Part shown: positions 21,909 to 34,333 of the stretch, in pieces | How positions within the stretch are numbered: position 1 is the first letter of the stretch | Layout of the letters: every line of letters starts with the position of its first letter | From: Stenogyne calaminthoides | Lineage: Eukaryota; Streptophyta; Magnoliopsida; Lamiales; Lamiaceae | DNA length: 64,000 bases | Assembly (NCBI GenBank): GCA_037126765.1 | Contig: JBBCBC010000024.1 | Span: 14,357,554 to 14,421,553 of the forward strand | Direction: 5' to 3' | The notes under the pieces: model-generated | Databases searched by the model: none | What the model was told of the DNA's origin: nothing | What the model saw: only the letters and a program-made list of their open reading frames with translations | Made by a program: the position numbers and the translations under genes

Positions 21909-23925
21909 TGAGAATAACCAGACTTAGCCTGAAAAAGAATATCAAATCATCATCTGAGCCTAAAAAAAGAAGTCAATCACTTACTATGAATTGAGTGAGA
22001 CTGACTCAGAGCAAGAAGAAATTCAGGATGAAAAAACTCAGGCTGGTGGAACTCAGGATGATAGTTCTCCACTGAAGGAAAGCCAACACACTGAAGCTGA
22101 CCCATCTAAACAAACCCCAGTTCAGACTCAGGTATGAAATACTGTTGAAGATGTGGTCACATCTGAGGCAAATTCTGAATCTATCAACCCAGGGGGAACA
22201 AATGTCACTGACAATATTCTGAATGAAATTTCCTCCGAGGAAGATGATTCTCTTTCTCCTTTTCTGTTGTTCCTGGGTTTAATGAATTACCTGAACCTAA
22301 ATTTTCTAATGTTGAGGATACTACTGAAGGGGGAACACCCAGGAGAACATGGTTAGATAGTCATCCCTCAAGCTCCTATTGTAGGTGAATTATCTGAAGG
22401 AGTTGAAACAAGAAGGTTCCATGGAGAAAGTTCTTTATTCTGCTGCTTCCTATCTGAGAACGAAACTACTGAGATTGAAAAATCTCTTCAAAATTCATTC
22501 TGGATTACTGCTATGCAAGAAGAACTTAATCAATTTACAAGGAATGAAGTCTGGGAGTTACTAGATAGACCTAAGAAGCACAATGTGATTGGAACTAAAT
22601 GGGTGTTCAAGAATAAGAGAGATGAGATCAACATCATTGTAAGAAACAAGGCAAGGCTAGTTGCACAAGGTTATTCCCAAGAAGAAGTCATAGATTATGA
22701 TGAAACCTTTGCACCTGTTGCAAGACTAGAAGCCATCAGATTGTTTCTTGCATATGTGCTTAAAGAAGAGGTTTATGTGGAATAACCTCCTACCTTCTGT
22801 CAGAATGACCAAGTTTACAGGCTCAGGAAAGCCGTGTATGGTCTGAAGCAAGCACCCAGAGCATGGTATGATACTATTTCTCAGTTTCTTACTGATCATG
22901 GTTTTACCAAAGGAACTGTTGATAGAACCTTGTTCAGGATAGAAGATGGGAAAGATATCTTAGTAGTTCAGATTTATGTGGATGACATCATATCTGGATC
23001 TCCTAATCATCAGATGTGTGAGAAGTTTTCTACTCTGATGAAAGGAAATTTTGAGATGTCAATGATGGGGGAGATGAATTTCTTTCTAGGACTTCAAGTG
23101 AAACAATCTAAGGAAGGAATATTCATCAATCAAGCAAAGTACACCAGGGATCTGATTGCTAAATATGGTGTACAATATTGCAATGCAGTTAGGATTCCTA
23201 TGAATACTAACTACAAGATGGATAGTTAGGATCCTGAAGGCAAATCAGTTAACCACCCTGATTATAGAGGGATCATTGGATCATTGCTATATCTCACAAC
23301 AAGTAGGCCTGGCATCACTTTTGCTGTTGGGATATGTGCAAGATACCAAGCTAATCCTAAGGCTAGTCACATGGAAGCTACCAAAAAGATCCTGAGATAT
23401 CCTAAAGGCACAATGAATAGAGGATTATGGTATCCAGCTGATGACAACCTTGAATTAACTGGTTATTCAGATGTTGATTATGGTGGTTGTAGAATTGACA
23501 GGAAGTCCACCTCAGGAACTTGACAATTTCTTGGAAATAAACTGATATCATGATTTTCAAAGAAACAAACCTTAGTAGCAACTAGTACTACTGAAGTTGA
23601 ATACATGGCTGCTGAAAGTTGTTTTGCTCAGATACTTTGGCTCAGACAACAATTAAGGGATTATAAGATTATAGCCAATGAAGTACCTATATTTTGTGAT
23701 AATAATAGTGCAATTGCTATTTCACAAAATTTTGTACTACACACAAGATGCAAGCATGTTGACATCATGCATCACTTCATCAGAGACCTTGTAGAGAAGA
23801 AGGATATCAGAATGGAAAAGATACACACTGATAAACAGAGAGCTGATATTTTGACAAAACCTTTGGCTGAGTCAAGATTTTAGGAGTTATCAGTTGAATT
23901 TGGTATGTTGGATCCAGGTGAATAG
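21909..23925 (+). pseudogene. Element B reverse transcriptase and RNase H (pol, second half)
   Basis: The pol gene of B resumes at GAGAATAACCAGACTTAGCC. Acidic spacer sequence leads to reverse transcriptase (EELNQFTRNEVWELL, KWVFKNKRDE). Between LFLAY and LKEEVYVE about 23 residues are missing compared with C; these include motif A with its catalytic Asp. TAA at 22783. YGLKQAPRAWYD and YVDD (QIYVDDIISGSPN) are present. TAG at 23227; TGA at 23521. RNase H has LTGYSDVDYGG and FCDNNSAIAI and ends at 23925. The protein cannot be active. Confidence 0.9.
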
Positions 23926-24538
23926 CTATCTGAAAAATTGAAGGTTTTCAGAGGCATGAAATTCTTCAGTGCACACTGAAAAACTCAGGATAAAAATAAG
24001 GTTATTACCCACTGAGTCTTGGGAAACTCAGTAACCTTAGTTCAGTAAAATAAATACATTGAACCTTTTATCAAAGTCATAAACTCAGTAAGACTTATAT
24101 CTCTAAATTAGTCTGAGGTAGTTAATGACTCATGCACTACATCTATTGTCTAACTGATTGCTCAAGAAATCATTTGACATAAATGACAAAACACCTGAGG
24201 AAATAAATGGGCGGGACTTTTGAAATTCTCAGGCAAGTCAACAATATGCAGAAATAGTGGTTGGGTTCTGTGCATAATCACCAATTTGGATAAAAATGCG
24301 GCTATTACTCATTTTAAGTCCTTTCACCGACCCATTTATAAACCGATAATTGTTGTTAACCCTATAACCGTTGATTAATTGTTTTTTAAATCCAATCCAA
24401 GAGTTGAGATTCCTTTTCAGGAAACATACTTATACCCTTTCTCCCTATTTTGAAGTCATTTTTTCTATCTTCTTCAAAATCCTCGTCCTCAAAAATTTCT
24501 CCGGAAACTCCTACTCTGCGATTTATCCTACATCCAAA
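23926..24538 (+). other. Non-coding interval between pol and env-like ORF of B
   Basis: Corresponds to 13508-14067 in C. AT-rich, with no coding signal. The frame upstream of 24539 is open but unlike C. Confidence 0.5.
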
Positions 24539-26624
24539 ATGACTATCTATATCTTCGCCAAACTCGCCGAACACAACAAGCCTTACTATGAACATGTGGT
24601 ATCCTTCGATGGAACAACCAATTCCCAACATGAGGAAAAAGCCCTACACATGCTACGGTTGGCTAAACTCACCCTTCTTGTCGAAAGTCACCCAGAGGGT
24701 GAATGTCCTAGAGAGCTAATCAATTTCGTTGCCAATATGCATTTAGATTAAGAAAATTGCATAAGTTCTAAGATTACTGTTTATCAACTCTCAAAAGGAC
24801 ATAAGAATGTAGATTTTACTCGAGAGCTTTACATAATTCCGAACAACTTGAATGATGTTTATGAGTTATGTAATAAGGGGGAAGATCCTACTATGTATAT
24901 GGCTGGTCGAGAGCAAGAGTATCTGGATAGGATTTCTATAGGTTCTGTGAAATTTGAGGCAACTTTGAACAAAAAACACTTATAGCCAAAGTATCGAGTA
25001 ATTCTGGATATTGTGAGCAAGTGTTTGATGAGTAGTTCTGGAAGCCATGAACAAGTCAGCAAACCAAAGTTGTGGTTGGTGGCTGCTATTGAAGATTCTC
25101 CTTCAAAAGACGTCAATTGGTTGCAGTATCTGATTAATGTGATCAATGATGTACTTGCTGAGCAAACTCAGAAACTGACAAACCTGAGTTCATCTGTTGA
25201 TGTACAATCTGTTCAAACTGAACTGGAAGAGAAGATTGCAGCTCTTGATACTAAAGTTGTTGAAATAGGAAAAGAGTTTGTTGAGAACCTAGATAAGAAA
25301 TACCAAGATAGAACTGCCTATCTTGAGACTAAGCTCATTGAGAAGAACCAGGAAATGATTCAGACAGCTGTTCAAGAAATGAGCTCTATGCTCATGGACA
25401 AAATGATAGATTTAATGCATGAAACATTTTCTACTCAGTTTGCACCGATTGCAAAAGAGGTCTCCACTGCCAAAAACAACCTAAGAAGATTGGAGGATGA
25501 ACACGACCATTTGGCTGGAGAAGTAAGGATACTGGGCAAGGAACAACTCCACATGGATGTTGCTCTATCTCAGATTCTCCCAAGGTATGATGTCAAAAAA
25601 GGGGAAAGGACATATCTCGCTTCAAAAGGTAAGTTGGATAAATTGCTGAAGAAAACCTTGGAGAAGAAGGTTAAGGAAGAAATTGAGGCTGAAAAGATTC
25701 TAATGGCTCTGAAACAAATTGAGACTACTGAAAAGCTAAAATTCTGGGAGCCAGAAGAAACGGAATATGTTCAGATAGATGAGCAAGCCACTCAGGAAGC
25801 ACTTGATGCAAAAATGCTTGAGAGAAAAAGAACTGAGACGAGCAAGACTGGTGAAGCTCATGCCAGAACGGAGAATAGAAAGGCATTAGCCTTTGTGGAA
25901 ACTGAGATGAGAAAGAAAAAGAAGGTTGCTAGGCCAGTTCAGAGAAAGTTAGTTCCGGACTTTGAAGAATCTAAAGAAGAACCTGAGGCTGAGAAAGTTG
26001 CTGAAACTGAACCAAAAGCTCAGCCAAGTGACTTTGATACAAAGAAAACTCTAAAAGCCCTTCAGATTGAGAAAGAAAAGAGAATTGCTGCTTCTGTTTC
26101 AGGTGCACCTTTAATCAAGAAGAAGAAAGAAGAAGAGCAGAAAATGAGGGGAGTCTTCAGAAATTCATAAGCAAAAGGAGAGGAACTATGAAGGTTCAGA
26201 ATGACCACACATTGATAAGTGGATTCCAATCAATATCAATGATGCTTGAGAATAAATTAAGAGAACATTCTGGTTCTACTATGAGATTCTAAGGGAATGG
26301 AGAGGAAGCAGTTCAGACAAGAATGTAGCTTTCCTAGAATATCTTCTGACTTTCTATCCTGAGTATCTGCAGAAGTGGATAAATCTTGCAGATGAGCACA
26401 ACACTCAGATTGTTGCTCCTTGGCCATACATGTATCTTGCTCCTAGGTTTGAAAATAGATTTGTGAATGAGGCTGTTATCTCTCATGAAATTGCTAGTTA
26501 TGTTATTCAGCTAGATTTGAATGGAAACAATTCTGAGATTATCAAAGCCATAGATGAGCTGAAAATAAGATATTTCGGGATGTTCAATCTGGAAGTCCCT
26601 GAAGATGAGATAGAAGAACTCTGA
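24539..26624 (+). pseudogene. Element B env-like extra ORF, shortened
   Basis: The ORF starts MTIYIFAKLAEHNKPYYEHV at 24539, parallel to C's product (ETEKPYFEHVVEMDD). Stops lie near 24750 and 24982. The frame from 25013 to 26170 runs MSKCLMSSSGSHEQVSK into a long coiled coil (QTELEEKIAALDTKVVEIGK), then an acidic/basic alternating region. About 1.5 kb present in C (the rest of the globular part and the acidic Pro-rich part) is absent after NWLQYLI near 25140. The C-terminal piece (26430-26624) ends VPEDEIEEL. Product function unknown; cellular location cannot be inferred. Confidence 0.7.
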
Positions 26625-26852
26625 AGATTGAAGTTCAGTTTTTTTTTTTTTTTTTTTTGATCGTTTTTTTTTCATCTTTTTCATTGTAACATGTAACTCT
26701 CCGTCATACATCAATGAAAATACTCCTATGTGTGTTGATCAACAAAAAGATAATATCTCATTATCTTCTATTGAACTGCTTGTCATACGGACCTGATGGT
26801 GTATCTTTTAGATAAAATTGAAACCTGTGATAGGTAAGGTTTTCTTGAAATT
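26625..26852 (+). other. Element B 3' untranslated part up to the D insertion
   Basis: A run of 20 T follows the env-like stop, then sequence related to 9710-9940 of C. It is interrupted at 26852 by D and resumes at 46342 with GTAATAGATGGTTTTGACATC. Confidence 0.7.
26848..26852 (+). repeat. Target-site duplication of element D (left)
   Basis: AAATT, identical to 46337-46341. Five bases is normal for LTR retrotransposons. Confidence 0.9.
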
Positions 26853-27399
26853 TGTTGGGGTCATATATCTACGGGGCGACCACCCCTCAAAGGACGGCGA
26901 CCATTAAGGCACAATGAAATGTGGCGAATCGACAATTGATGGCGATCACCCGGGAGCAGGTGCGACCACTTTGGTTGGTAACCTCAAGAGAGCATCCGAG
27001 GTTGCCCAGGGATAAATATGGAGAAGATTTGGGCAGTTAATGGCGCGAATATCGTGGGGAGCAGGCAAGGCAAGTCTATCCTAAGGCAAGAATCACGGAC
27101 CAGATATCAAGTAAACCACGATGATGGCGGGCTGCGGCCCTAGTAGGCCTAAAGAAGAGGCCCACGAGGAGATTTAACCTAGTTCACCATCTATAAATAC
27201 TTCTTGTAAAATTCATTGTAATGGATCGATCTTAGTTCTTAGGTAGATATTATAGTAAAATTCCTGGATTGGTATTGCTCCCGGACGTAGCCGTATTTGG
27301 CGAACCGGGTCACCAAATTGTGCGTTCTCTTTTCTCTGCATTCACTATTATTATTTTGTGAGTGATTGTTCATACGCTCGGGTAATTCCAGCTATAATA
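26853..27399 (+). mobile_element. Element D, 5' LTR (547 bp)
   Basis: TGTTGGGGTCATATATCTAC at the start, CTATAATA at the end (CA expected; the 3' LTR ends ATAACA). Highly similar to 45788-46336. Confidence 0.9.
27192..27199 (+). promoter_or_regulatory. TATA box of D's 5' LTR
   Basis: TATAAATA, also present at 46126-46133 in the 3' LTR. Confidence 0.65.
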
Positions 27400-27420
27400 A
27401 TTAAGCGTCGTCTGTGGGAA
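27400..27420 (+). other. Primer-binding site region of D
   Basis: GCGTCGTCTGTGGGAA close to the LTR end, the variant of a GCGCCGTCTGTGGGAA-like block found after Tat-type LTRs. The tRNA used cannot be decided by eye. Confidence 0.6.
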
Positions 27421-27466
27421 CACTACCTCATAGAATCCACAAATCAATAAGAACTCATGAAGAACA

Positions 27467-29246
27467 ATGGCGCAGAACAACACCCTAATCATTGGCCTCG
27501 AGACCGATCCACGCGACGGAGTAGAGTCGTCCCTATCCTCATAATCAAGGCCCCTGCAAGCGGAGGCTGCGGATGAGCAGAACTGGGCTCAGATCTTCAG
27601 GACTCCCGCAGAGATGAAGAACGCTTGGGTATATTTACGCAAGCGGAATATGAACTTTGACGATGACGATGACCAGCAGCCCGTCGTAAAGGTCGCGCGC
27701 CCCGGGGCGGAAATAAAGGGAAAAACCCAACTGGGGGACAACTCGGCCTCAACCAAGCCATCTCGGCTGCAAAGGCTAACCCTCCTCCAAGAGAGGGGGC
27801 GAACAGATCCCGCCACATGGATGGACAACCCGAAGGGCCCCGAGACATATCGGTCTTCAACTGACTAGGGGACAACCAAGGAACAACTCGGTCTTCAATC
27901 GCCTAGGCGGTAACTTGATGCAAAAAAGACCAATCCTTGTAGAAGATGAGGCTAATTCTCACCCTTTGATCATGATCAAAGCGAGTGACCACCAAAGGAA
28001 ATTCAGGAATGAGCCACGCATTTCAGCAATAAGTCGACTCAGCACCAACGACCATTGGGATGCCCGTGCGAACCAGCGAGATGTCGAGCTCGTTGCCCTG
28101 AGACAAATGGTCAGGGCCCTTTAGGAAAGGATGGATAGTCAACTAGTCCCCACCGGACAGGCAACCAATTTGGCACTCCCCTTGTCGCCGCTCAGTTCGA
28201 CCATTACGGCCGCTCCCACTCAGGCTAAGATCAACACTACCTCGATTGATCGGTACGGAGGGGACTCTGACCCGAGGATGCATCTCGCCAAGTATAACTC
28301 ATACATGACGTCCGTAGGGTCATCCGACGCAACCATGTGCTAACTTTTCCCCCTCACTCTGAACGAGAAAGCACACAAGTGGTTCACATCCATTACCCCT
28401 CAATCTATTGACTCTTTCGAGCAGCTGGGCTGGCTCTTCATGGGGCATTTCGCGGCCATGGTGCTGAGACCTGCAGGGAAGTAGCGACTGGCGAACATCG
28501 AGCAAGGCTAAGACGAGATTGATAGAGCATACCTAGAAAGATTTTACCGGCTCATCTTGGATGGGGAATCGGTGGGCGACGAGGCCAAACTATTGTGTGC
28601 AATCGCTGGGCTGAAGAAGAGAACTAAGCTAGGCGAAACTTCATCACCAACTATCCAGCGACTTACGCAGAGTTTAAAACCCGTGCAAGAAACATCATCA
28701 ACACCATGGAACTCCTGGTGGCTAGGATGGGGGAAGGAAAAAATTAGCACCCCCAAAGGCGGGCAAGAAACCAGGGCAATACAAGACCCCGGGCAACTTC
28801 AAGCCGTTTGAAAATCCAGTGGCAGTCAAACTAATAGATATTTTTGGCGTATCCCCCGACCCATCAAAAAGAGCGACGGTACGTAGAGCCTAGAAAAGTA
28901 CTGCCACTGTCACGAAATGGTCGGTCATAACACCAGCGAATGTCGCGACCTCCTGAAACAGCTCTGGAAGCTCTATGAAGACGGAATGCTGCACGAACAC
29001 GTCAAGCAAACTCAGCACAAAGACAACCGTACTCGCGATGGCGTACCGCCTCAGCAGCACGAGGTCGCTAGGAAACATGGAGAGCAGAAGACTGGTCGAC
29101 AGGCACCCCCCATGCCAGAACACAACGACGAGAGGGTAATCCATACTTTGTCGCCACTCGGGGCAGTGGGTGGTCTCTCTGCATCGACCTCACTATCAAA
29201 GAGATGCCAGAAAGCCAAACTAAGAGAAATGGTCAACACGGTATAG
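27467..29246 (+). pseudogene. Element D gag
   Basis: ATG at 27467 (MAQNNTLIIGLETDPRDG) with TAA at codon 26; the frame continues to 27868. The capsid core is visible around 28240-28700: DRYGGDSDPRMHLAKYNSYM, then KAHKWFTSI and AYLERFYRLILDGESVGDEA. A zinc knuckle of the C-x2-H-x4-H-x4-C type (CHCHEMVGHNTSEC, 28902-28943) is followed by LLKQLWKLYEDGML. At least six stops or frame changes make it inactive. Gag forms the cytoplasmic particle that packages element RNA. Confidence 0.85.
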
Positions 29247-29816
29247 TTGTGCCTACAAGTGAACGCCACCGCACAAGAAAGCAAGTGGATCTAATTCGGC
29301 GAACAGGACAAGGCGGGCATCGTGTACCCGAATGCCGACCCCCTTGTCATCTCTGCCAGAATCATGGGGGTGAAAGTTAAACGACTACTGGTCGACAGCG
29401 GGGCATTTTGCAACATACTGTTCAAGAAAACCTTCGACGAGCTCGGTGACTATCACAACTATCTCGAGCCAAGTGAACATCTGGTGAGAGGTTTTGGCGA
29501 CGCCACCGTGAAGTCCCACAGGATCATACGTCTGGCGGTAGAACTAGTGTCCACTATAGATAGGGCCATTAGGGTCACAAAGCTTTGTGATTTCCTTGTA
29601 ATCGACCTGCTGTCGACCTTTAATGGTTTCCTCGGTAGGCCATTCGAGCACGAATTCGAGGCAGCGTCCTCCACTTACTATTTCTGTGTAAAATCTTCAG
29701 ATGGGGTGGTCGGCACCGTTAAGAGCGATCAGCTTGATGCAAGAGGATGTTCAATTTATATCTAGTCTCATTTAAATTATGGCATACAAGAAATCATAAA
29801 CGATCAAAAAAACCCA
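29247..29816 (+). pseudogene. Element D aspartic protease
   Basis: The frame at 29322-29765 reads PLVISARIMGVKVKRLLVDSG followed by FCNILFKKTF; VDSG carries the active-site Asp. Further on STFNGFLGRPFEHEF is a conserved segment of Tat proteases, also found in E at about 50557. Stop at 29763. Confidence 0.85.
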
Positions 29817-31884
29817 ATGGTAATCGACCGAAAAGAACAAATAAATGATGACCTAGATACGAGACTTGGACCCCAGCCACACGAGTTCATTATCCAAGGA
29901 ACGATCGATGACCCGAGAGGAGACCAACATCGATCAACACCGGAAGAACAGCTCAAAAAGGTCAATGTAGATCCAACCCGACAGAACATGGAAGTCATAT
30001 TTGGCTCTAAAATCTCGTTGGAAATGAGAGGACAGCTGGTCGACTTCCTCAAAGGGAATCTAGACGTGTTCGCCTGGTTCCACAAGGATATGGTAGGTAT
30101 CGATCCCGAGGTCACCTGCCATCAGCTCAACATCGACCCCGGTAAAAGACAGTCGCACAAAAGAGAAGGAAATTCGAACACGAGAAATATGCTGCATTAG
30201 CCGAGGAGGTGAAGAAAATGCTCGATAATGAATTAATCATGCAAGCCAACCAACCCCAGTGGGTGTCCAACGTCGTCCTAGTCAAGAAAGCTAACGGAAT
30301 GTGGAGACTATGCATCGACTTCACCTATTTGAATGAGGCATGTCCCAAAGATTTCTTCCCCATGCCACATATCGACCACCTAATCGATAGCACAGCCGGG
30401 CATGAAATGATGTCCTTCATGGACTAATTCGCAGGCTACCATCAAATATCTATGCACAAAGATGACCAACAGCATACCTCTTTCCTCACCGAGAAAAATA
30501 TGTACTGTTGGAAGAGGATGCCATTCGGCCTCAAAAACGTCGGGGCTACGTACCAGCGATTGGTAAACCAAATGTTCACGGAGGAAATCGGAAAATCCAT
30601 GGAGGTATACATAGATGACATAGTCGTCAAAGAGTCTGAAAAAGGAAAATCATCTTGCCAACCTTGCCCGAACGTTCGACATCTTAGGAAATTCAACATG
30701 AGGCTCAACGCGAAGAAATGCAATTTCGGCATGGAGTCAGACAAATTCCTCGGCTACTTAGTTAGCAAATAGGGAATAGAGGCTAATCCAACAAAAATCA
30801 GGGCGATACTACAAATGGGCAGCCCGCGAAACCCAAATGAAGTCCAAAAGCTCGCAGGAAGCCTGGCAGCCCTCAGCAGATTCATATCCCGCATGGGAGA
30901 TAGGTGCAAACCCTTCTTTGACACACTTTAGATAGCATCCAGGAGTATCTCGCCAACCCAAAGATACTGGCCAAACCCGTCCTTAGAGAAAAACTCTTCC
31001 TCTACCTGGCCGCCTCCGAAACGGCCCTGAGTTCTGTCCTGGTACGAGCCGAAGGGCAAGATAACCTGTCGATCTACTATGTAAGCCAGGAACTCAACGA
31101 GGCAGAACGAATGTATCCTCCCCTCGAAAAGCTCGCCTACGCTCTCGTGATGAGCGTGAGAAATCTACGACCATACTTTTTCGACCACCAAGTGGAGGTG
31201 TTAACCTCGCTACCCCTAAGAAACGCGCTACACCGCCCCGACACGGCTGGGCGCTGCATGAAATGGGCAATCAAAGTCGGCCAGTTCGGTGTCACATACG
31301 CCCCACAAATGGCCATCAAGGCACAGGCCCTGGCCGATTTCATGGTAGAACTCACCTTTCCGATGACTGCGCCGGAAGCGCCAGCAGGGCCCCCCGGGAG
31401 CTCTACGTGGACGGGTCCGCCACTCAAACCCGAGTCGGGGCTAGCGTAATCCTGACTAGCCCGGATGGACATTCCTTCCAAAAGGCTATCATGTTCGACT
31501 TTCAGGCCACCAACAATAAAGCAGAATACAAGGCCCTAATTGGAGGGCTTGAAATGGTAATGACAATGGGAGTGAAGAAACTGAAAATATACACCCACTC
31601 GCAACTAGTCGCGTGTCAAGTGTCGGGGGAGTATGAGGCCCGATGCTATCGAATGACCGCATACCAAGAAATCGTCTGAAGCCTGCTCGAGAAATTTGAC
31701 CAGGATTATGTGGAGCTGATACCTAGGAACGCAAATTCCCAAGCAGATGCTTTGACCATGCTAGCAACATCAGAAGGGCCGGCGGATATGAGAGACGTCA
31801 CCATCACAAAACTAACTTTTCCATCCACCACACACACCCTAGTCGCCCTCACCGACCCAATGGATGTCGACCACGAGGATTGGA
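29817..31884 (+). pseudogene. Element D reverse transcriptase and two RNase H domains
   Basis: The pre-RT part (FLKGNLDVFAWFHKDMVGID) is out of frame with the palm. The palm has VVLVKKANGMWRLCIDFTYL, a TAG after MSFMD within motif A, MPFGLKNVGATYQRL and the YIDD box (VYIDDIVVK, near 30610). LAGSLAALSRF marks the connection. RNase H1 covers about 30960-31400 (YVSQELNEAERMYPPLEK). A second, archaeal-type RNase H follows at about 31400-31680: ELYVDGSATQTRVGASVIL, TNNKAEYKALIGGLEM, QLVACQVSGEYEA. The frame runs to DWM at 31884, where G begins, and continues at 40045. Confidence 0.9.
31880..31884 (+). repeat. Target-site duplication of element G (left)
   Basis: TTGGA, identical to 40045-40049. 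Removing G and one copy restores an open codon order in D across the junction. Confidence 0.9.
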
Positions 31885-33458
31885 TGTCACGCATAAGTTT
31901 TGAAATCATGAATAAGTAAAAATCTCTAGAGATACTGGAAATACGATTAAACATAAGCTTTGATAATTTATTTAATTATATAAAAAAAAAGTCTAAAACT
32001 CTTTTCCCATCACCACTCCTCGCCCTCCAACTCCTCAACCTGAAATGGGAAAAATATTGGGGTGATGGAAATAAATTATTCAAAATTAAACGCAAGTATA
32101 AATCACATGATATACAAGTCAAACAAAGAATTCACATGTAACTTCGCCATAGAAACATTGCCATAGAACTTAGTCAACTTTGCCACTTTGCCATCTTTAC
32201 CAACTTTGCCACTTTGCCACATAGATATTGAGCACGGCGGGTTAAACCCGAAGACCCGTCGATCCTGGACCACATAAGGGCCCCTGGCTATTAGACTTTG
32301 CCGAGCACGGCGGGATACACCCGAAGACCCGTCGGTCCCGGACCTCAAAAGGGCCCCAGGCTATTAGAATAACATGGAATGATAATTTAAACAAGCATTT
32401 CAAGCAACATATACATAGCAATTAAAATTGAATAACATACATACTCTACGAAACCGCTGTAGAGTTGATAGCATTTAAATCCCCACCTTGAATGATGATT
32501 ATAGAAGAGATAAGTAGAAGCTTCGGATGAACTACGCCTCGTAATTGTCTTCACCTATCATAAAATTTAAAATATACTTAGAAAATAATAAAATAAATCC
32601 TTAAAATAGAATAATAAGAATTCAAATTAATTAAATGAAAGAAATCTCCTAATCTTACTATTCAACTTCACGTCTGCTGCCTATTGTACCAAACCTCGTC
32701 AACTAATATTAAACTTGTTTGTGTATTACTTCCATTTATTCAACATAGTAATCCCTATATATATATTAATACAAATACGTAAACTCTTAAAACATTTCTA
32801 TATTACTCAATTCATAATACATTAAAATGAATAAAGCAATCAACCTCTCAAAAAGTTGCAGTAGTTCACGTAACAGCCCAATATATAATTTTCTTCTCAT
32901 TAATTCAATAAGAAGATCCTACCATGACCACAATAACCAAAATATTATATATGTATTTATATCTACTACTACAGTATGTGATCAAATGAATATATATATA
33001 ATAATAATCCTTTCGAATTCCTACAATAGTGGTCCCCTATGCATACATGAATAATATATTATATGAATGATAAAGAAAGAGAGATTGTCATTGCATATGC
33101 AGATTAAGGATTTGCAAACCAAAAGTAAATACTGGAAAGGAGAAAAGAAAATACCGAATGTAGAACGGCAGTTGAAAACATGTAGAAGTCGTGAAGAATG
33201 GAATTCTTTTAGGTTAAAATGCCCTATAAATAGTTTAATGAAATGGGCTTTGATTTGAGTTTGGGCTTGAATAAAAAAATTAAAATAATAATACTTAAGT
33301 TGGGCTTTAAATAAAATAAGTGTTGTATGTGTTAAAAAAATATAAGGGCTCTTAATCTCTATTTCAAAATAATATAAATTATATATAATAATAAAATAAA
33401 TTAAATTAAGTACTTAAATACACCTATGATCTTAATGAAATGAATTACGGGTATTACA
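31885..33458 (-). mobile_element. Element G, 3' LTR (1574 bp, deleted)
   Basis: It begins TGTCACGC and then lacks about 190 bases that the partner LTR has (roughly 38257-38445), plus 18 bases after TATTGGGGTGA. Otherwise the two LTRs differ by scattered substitutions. The short ORFs here are not genes. Confidence 0.9.
32230..32368 (-). repeat. 73-bp tandem duplication in G's LTR
   Basis: GAGCACGGCGGG...ACCCGAAGACCCGTCG...AAGGGCCCC...GGCTATTAG occurs twice head to tail (32230-32302 and 32303-32368). The same pair is in the other LTR at about 38818-38957. Just upstream, AACTTTGCCACTTTGCCA-like units repeat several times. Confidence 0.8.
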
Positions 33459-33470
33459 ACCTCCCCTACT
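33459..33470 (-). other. Polypurine tract of element G
   Basis: Minus strand AGTAGGGGAGGT directly before TGTAATACCCG, after the AAATTTCAAGGACGAAATTT block typical of Tekay elements. Confidence 0.85.
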
Positions 33471-34333
33471 AATAAAAATTTCGTCCTTGAAATTTAGAAA
33501 CTTACCACGTGGAAAGAAATCTAGATATTTCGCTTGCAACTCGTCTTCTCGTTCCCACGTGGCTTAGTCTTTTCCATGTCGGCTCCATTGTACCTTGAAG
33601 AGGGTGACATCTCTATTGCTTATGAACCTTTCTCTCTAGTATATGCTCGGGTATCTCTTCATACGTCATGTCTTGGTTGACCTCCAAAGTATAGTGATTG
33701 ACAACATGACTTGAGTCATGCACATACTTTGTGTACGGCAACCAAAGACGGGGGTAGATCAAGTCGATATAAGACTCCCTTGGTGGGTGAGATCTTTAAG
33801 AATATTCTCCCCTTGAGAAAACTTTAACTGTTTTCTCCGTTTATCGGCATAAGACTTATGTCTGTCCTGAGCTATCTTAATTCTTTCTCGGATCTTATGA
33901 ATTGCCCCAACCGTCTGTTCAACCATTTCTGGTCCCAAAATCTTCTTCTCACCAACCTCGTCCCAGTAAGATGGAGATCTGCATCTTCTTCCATACAATG
34001 CCTCATAAGGAGCCATTCCAATTGTTGCTTGATAACTATTATTCTAGGCAAACTCAACTAATGGCAAATGAGATTCCCAATTTCCACCAAGATCCAAAAC
34101 ACATGCCCACAACATGTCCTCCAAGATCTGAATGGTCCTTTCAGATTGTCCATCAGTTTGCGGATGGAAAGTTGTGCTAAAGTTCAACTTCGTTCCCATA
34201 GCCAGATGTAAGAACCTCCAAAACTCTGAGGTGAATTTGGTGTCTCTATCTGACACAATTGAAACAGGAACTCCATGAAGCCTTACAATTTCTCGTGCAT
34301 ATATCTGAGCAAGTTGGTCCGTATAATGGATGG
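33471..34333 (-). pseudogene. Element G integrase C-terminal half and chromodomain remnant
   Basis: Present are the second catalytic Asp (SIVSDRDTKFTSEF), the Glu (QTDGQSERTIQILEDML), and the conserved MAPYEALYGRRCRSPSYWDE to RRKQLKFSQGENILKDL. A chromodomain-like tail (YTLEVNQDMTYEEIPEHILE) with stops follows. The zinc finger and the first catalytic Asp are gone: DYD*TIHY of RNase H is joined directly to DQLAQIYAREIVRLHG near 34325. The integrase cannot work. Chromodomains of these elements steer insertion to heterochromatin. Confidence 0.85.

Noticed and set aside
26640..26660. Run of 20 T as a pol III terminator or retroposon tail
   Set aside because: It directly follows B's env-like stop in the 3' untranslated part; no pol III gene or second-strand retroposon borders it.
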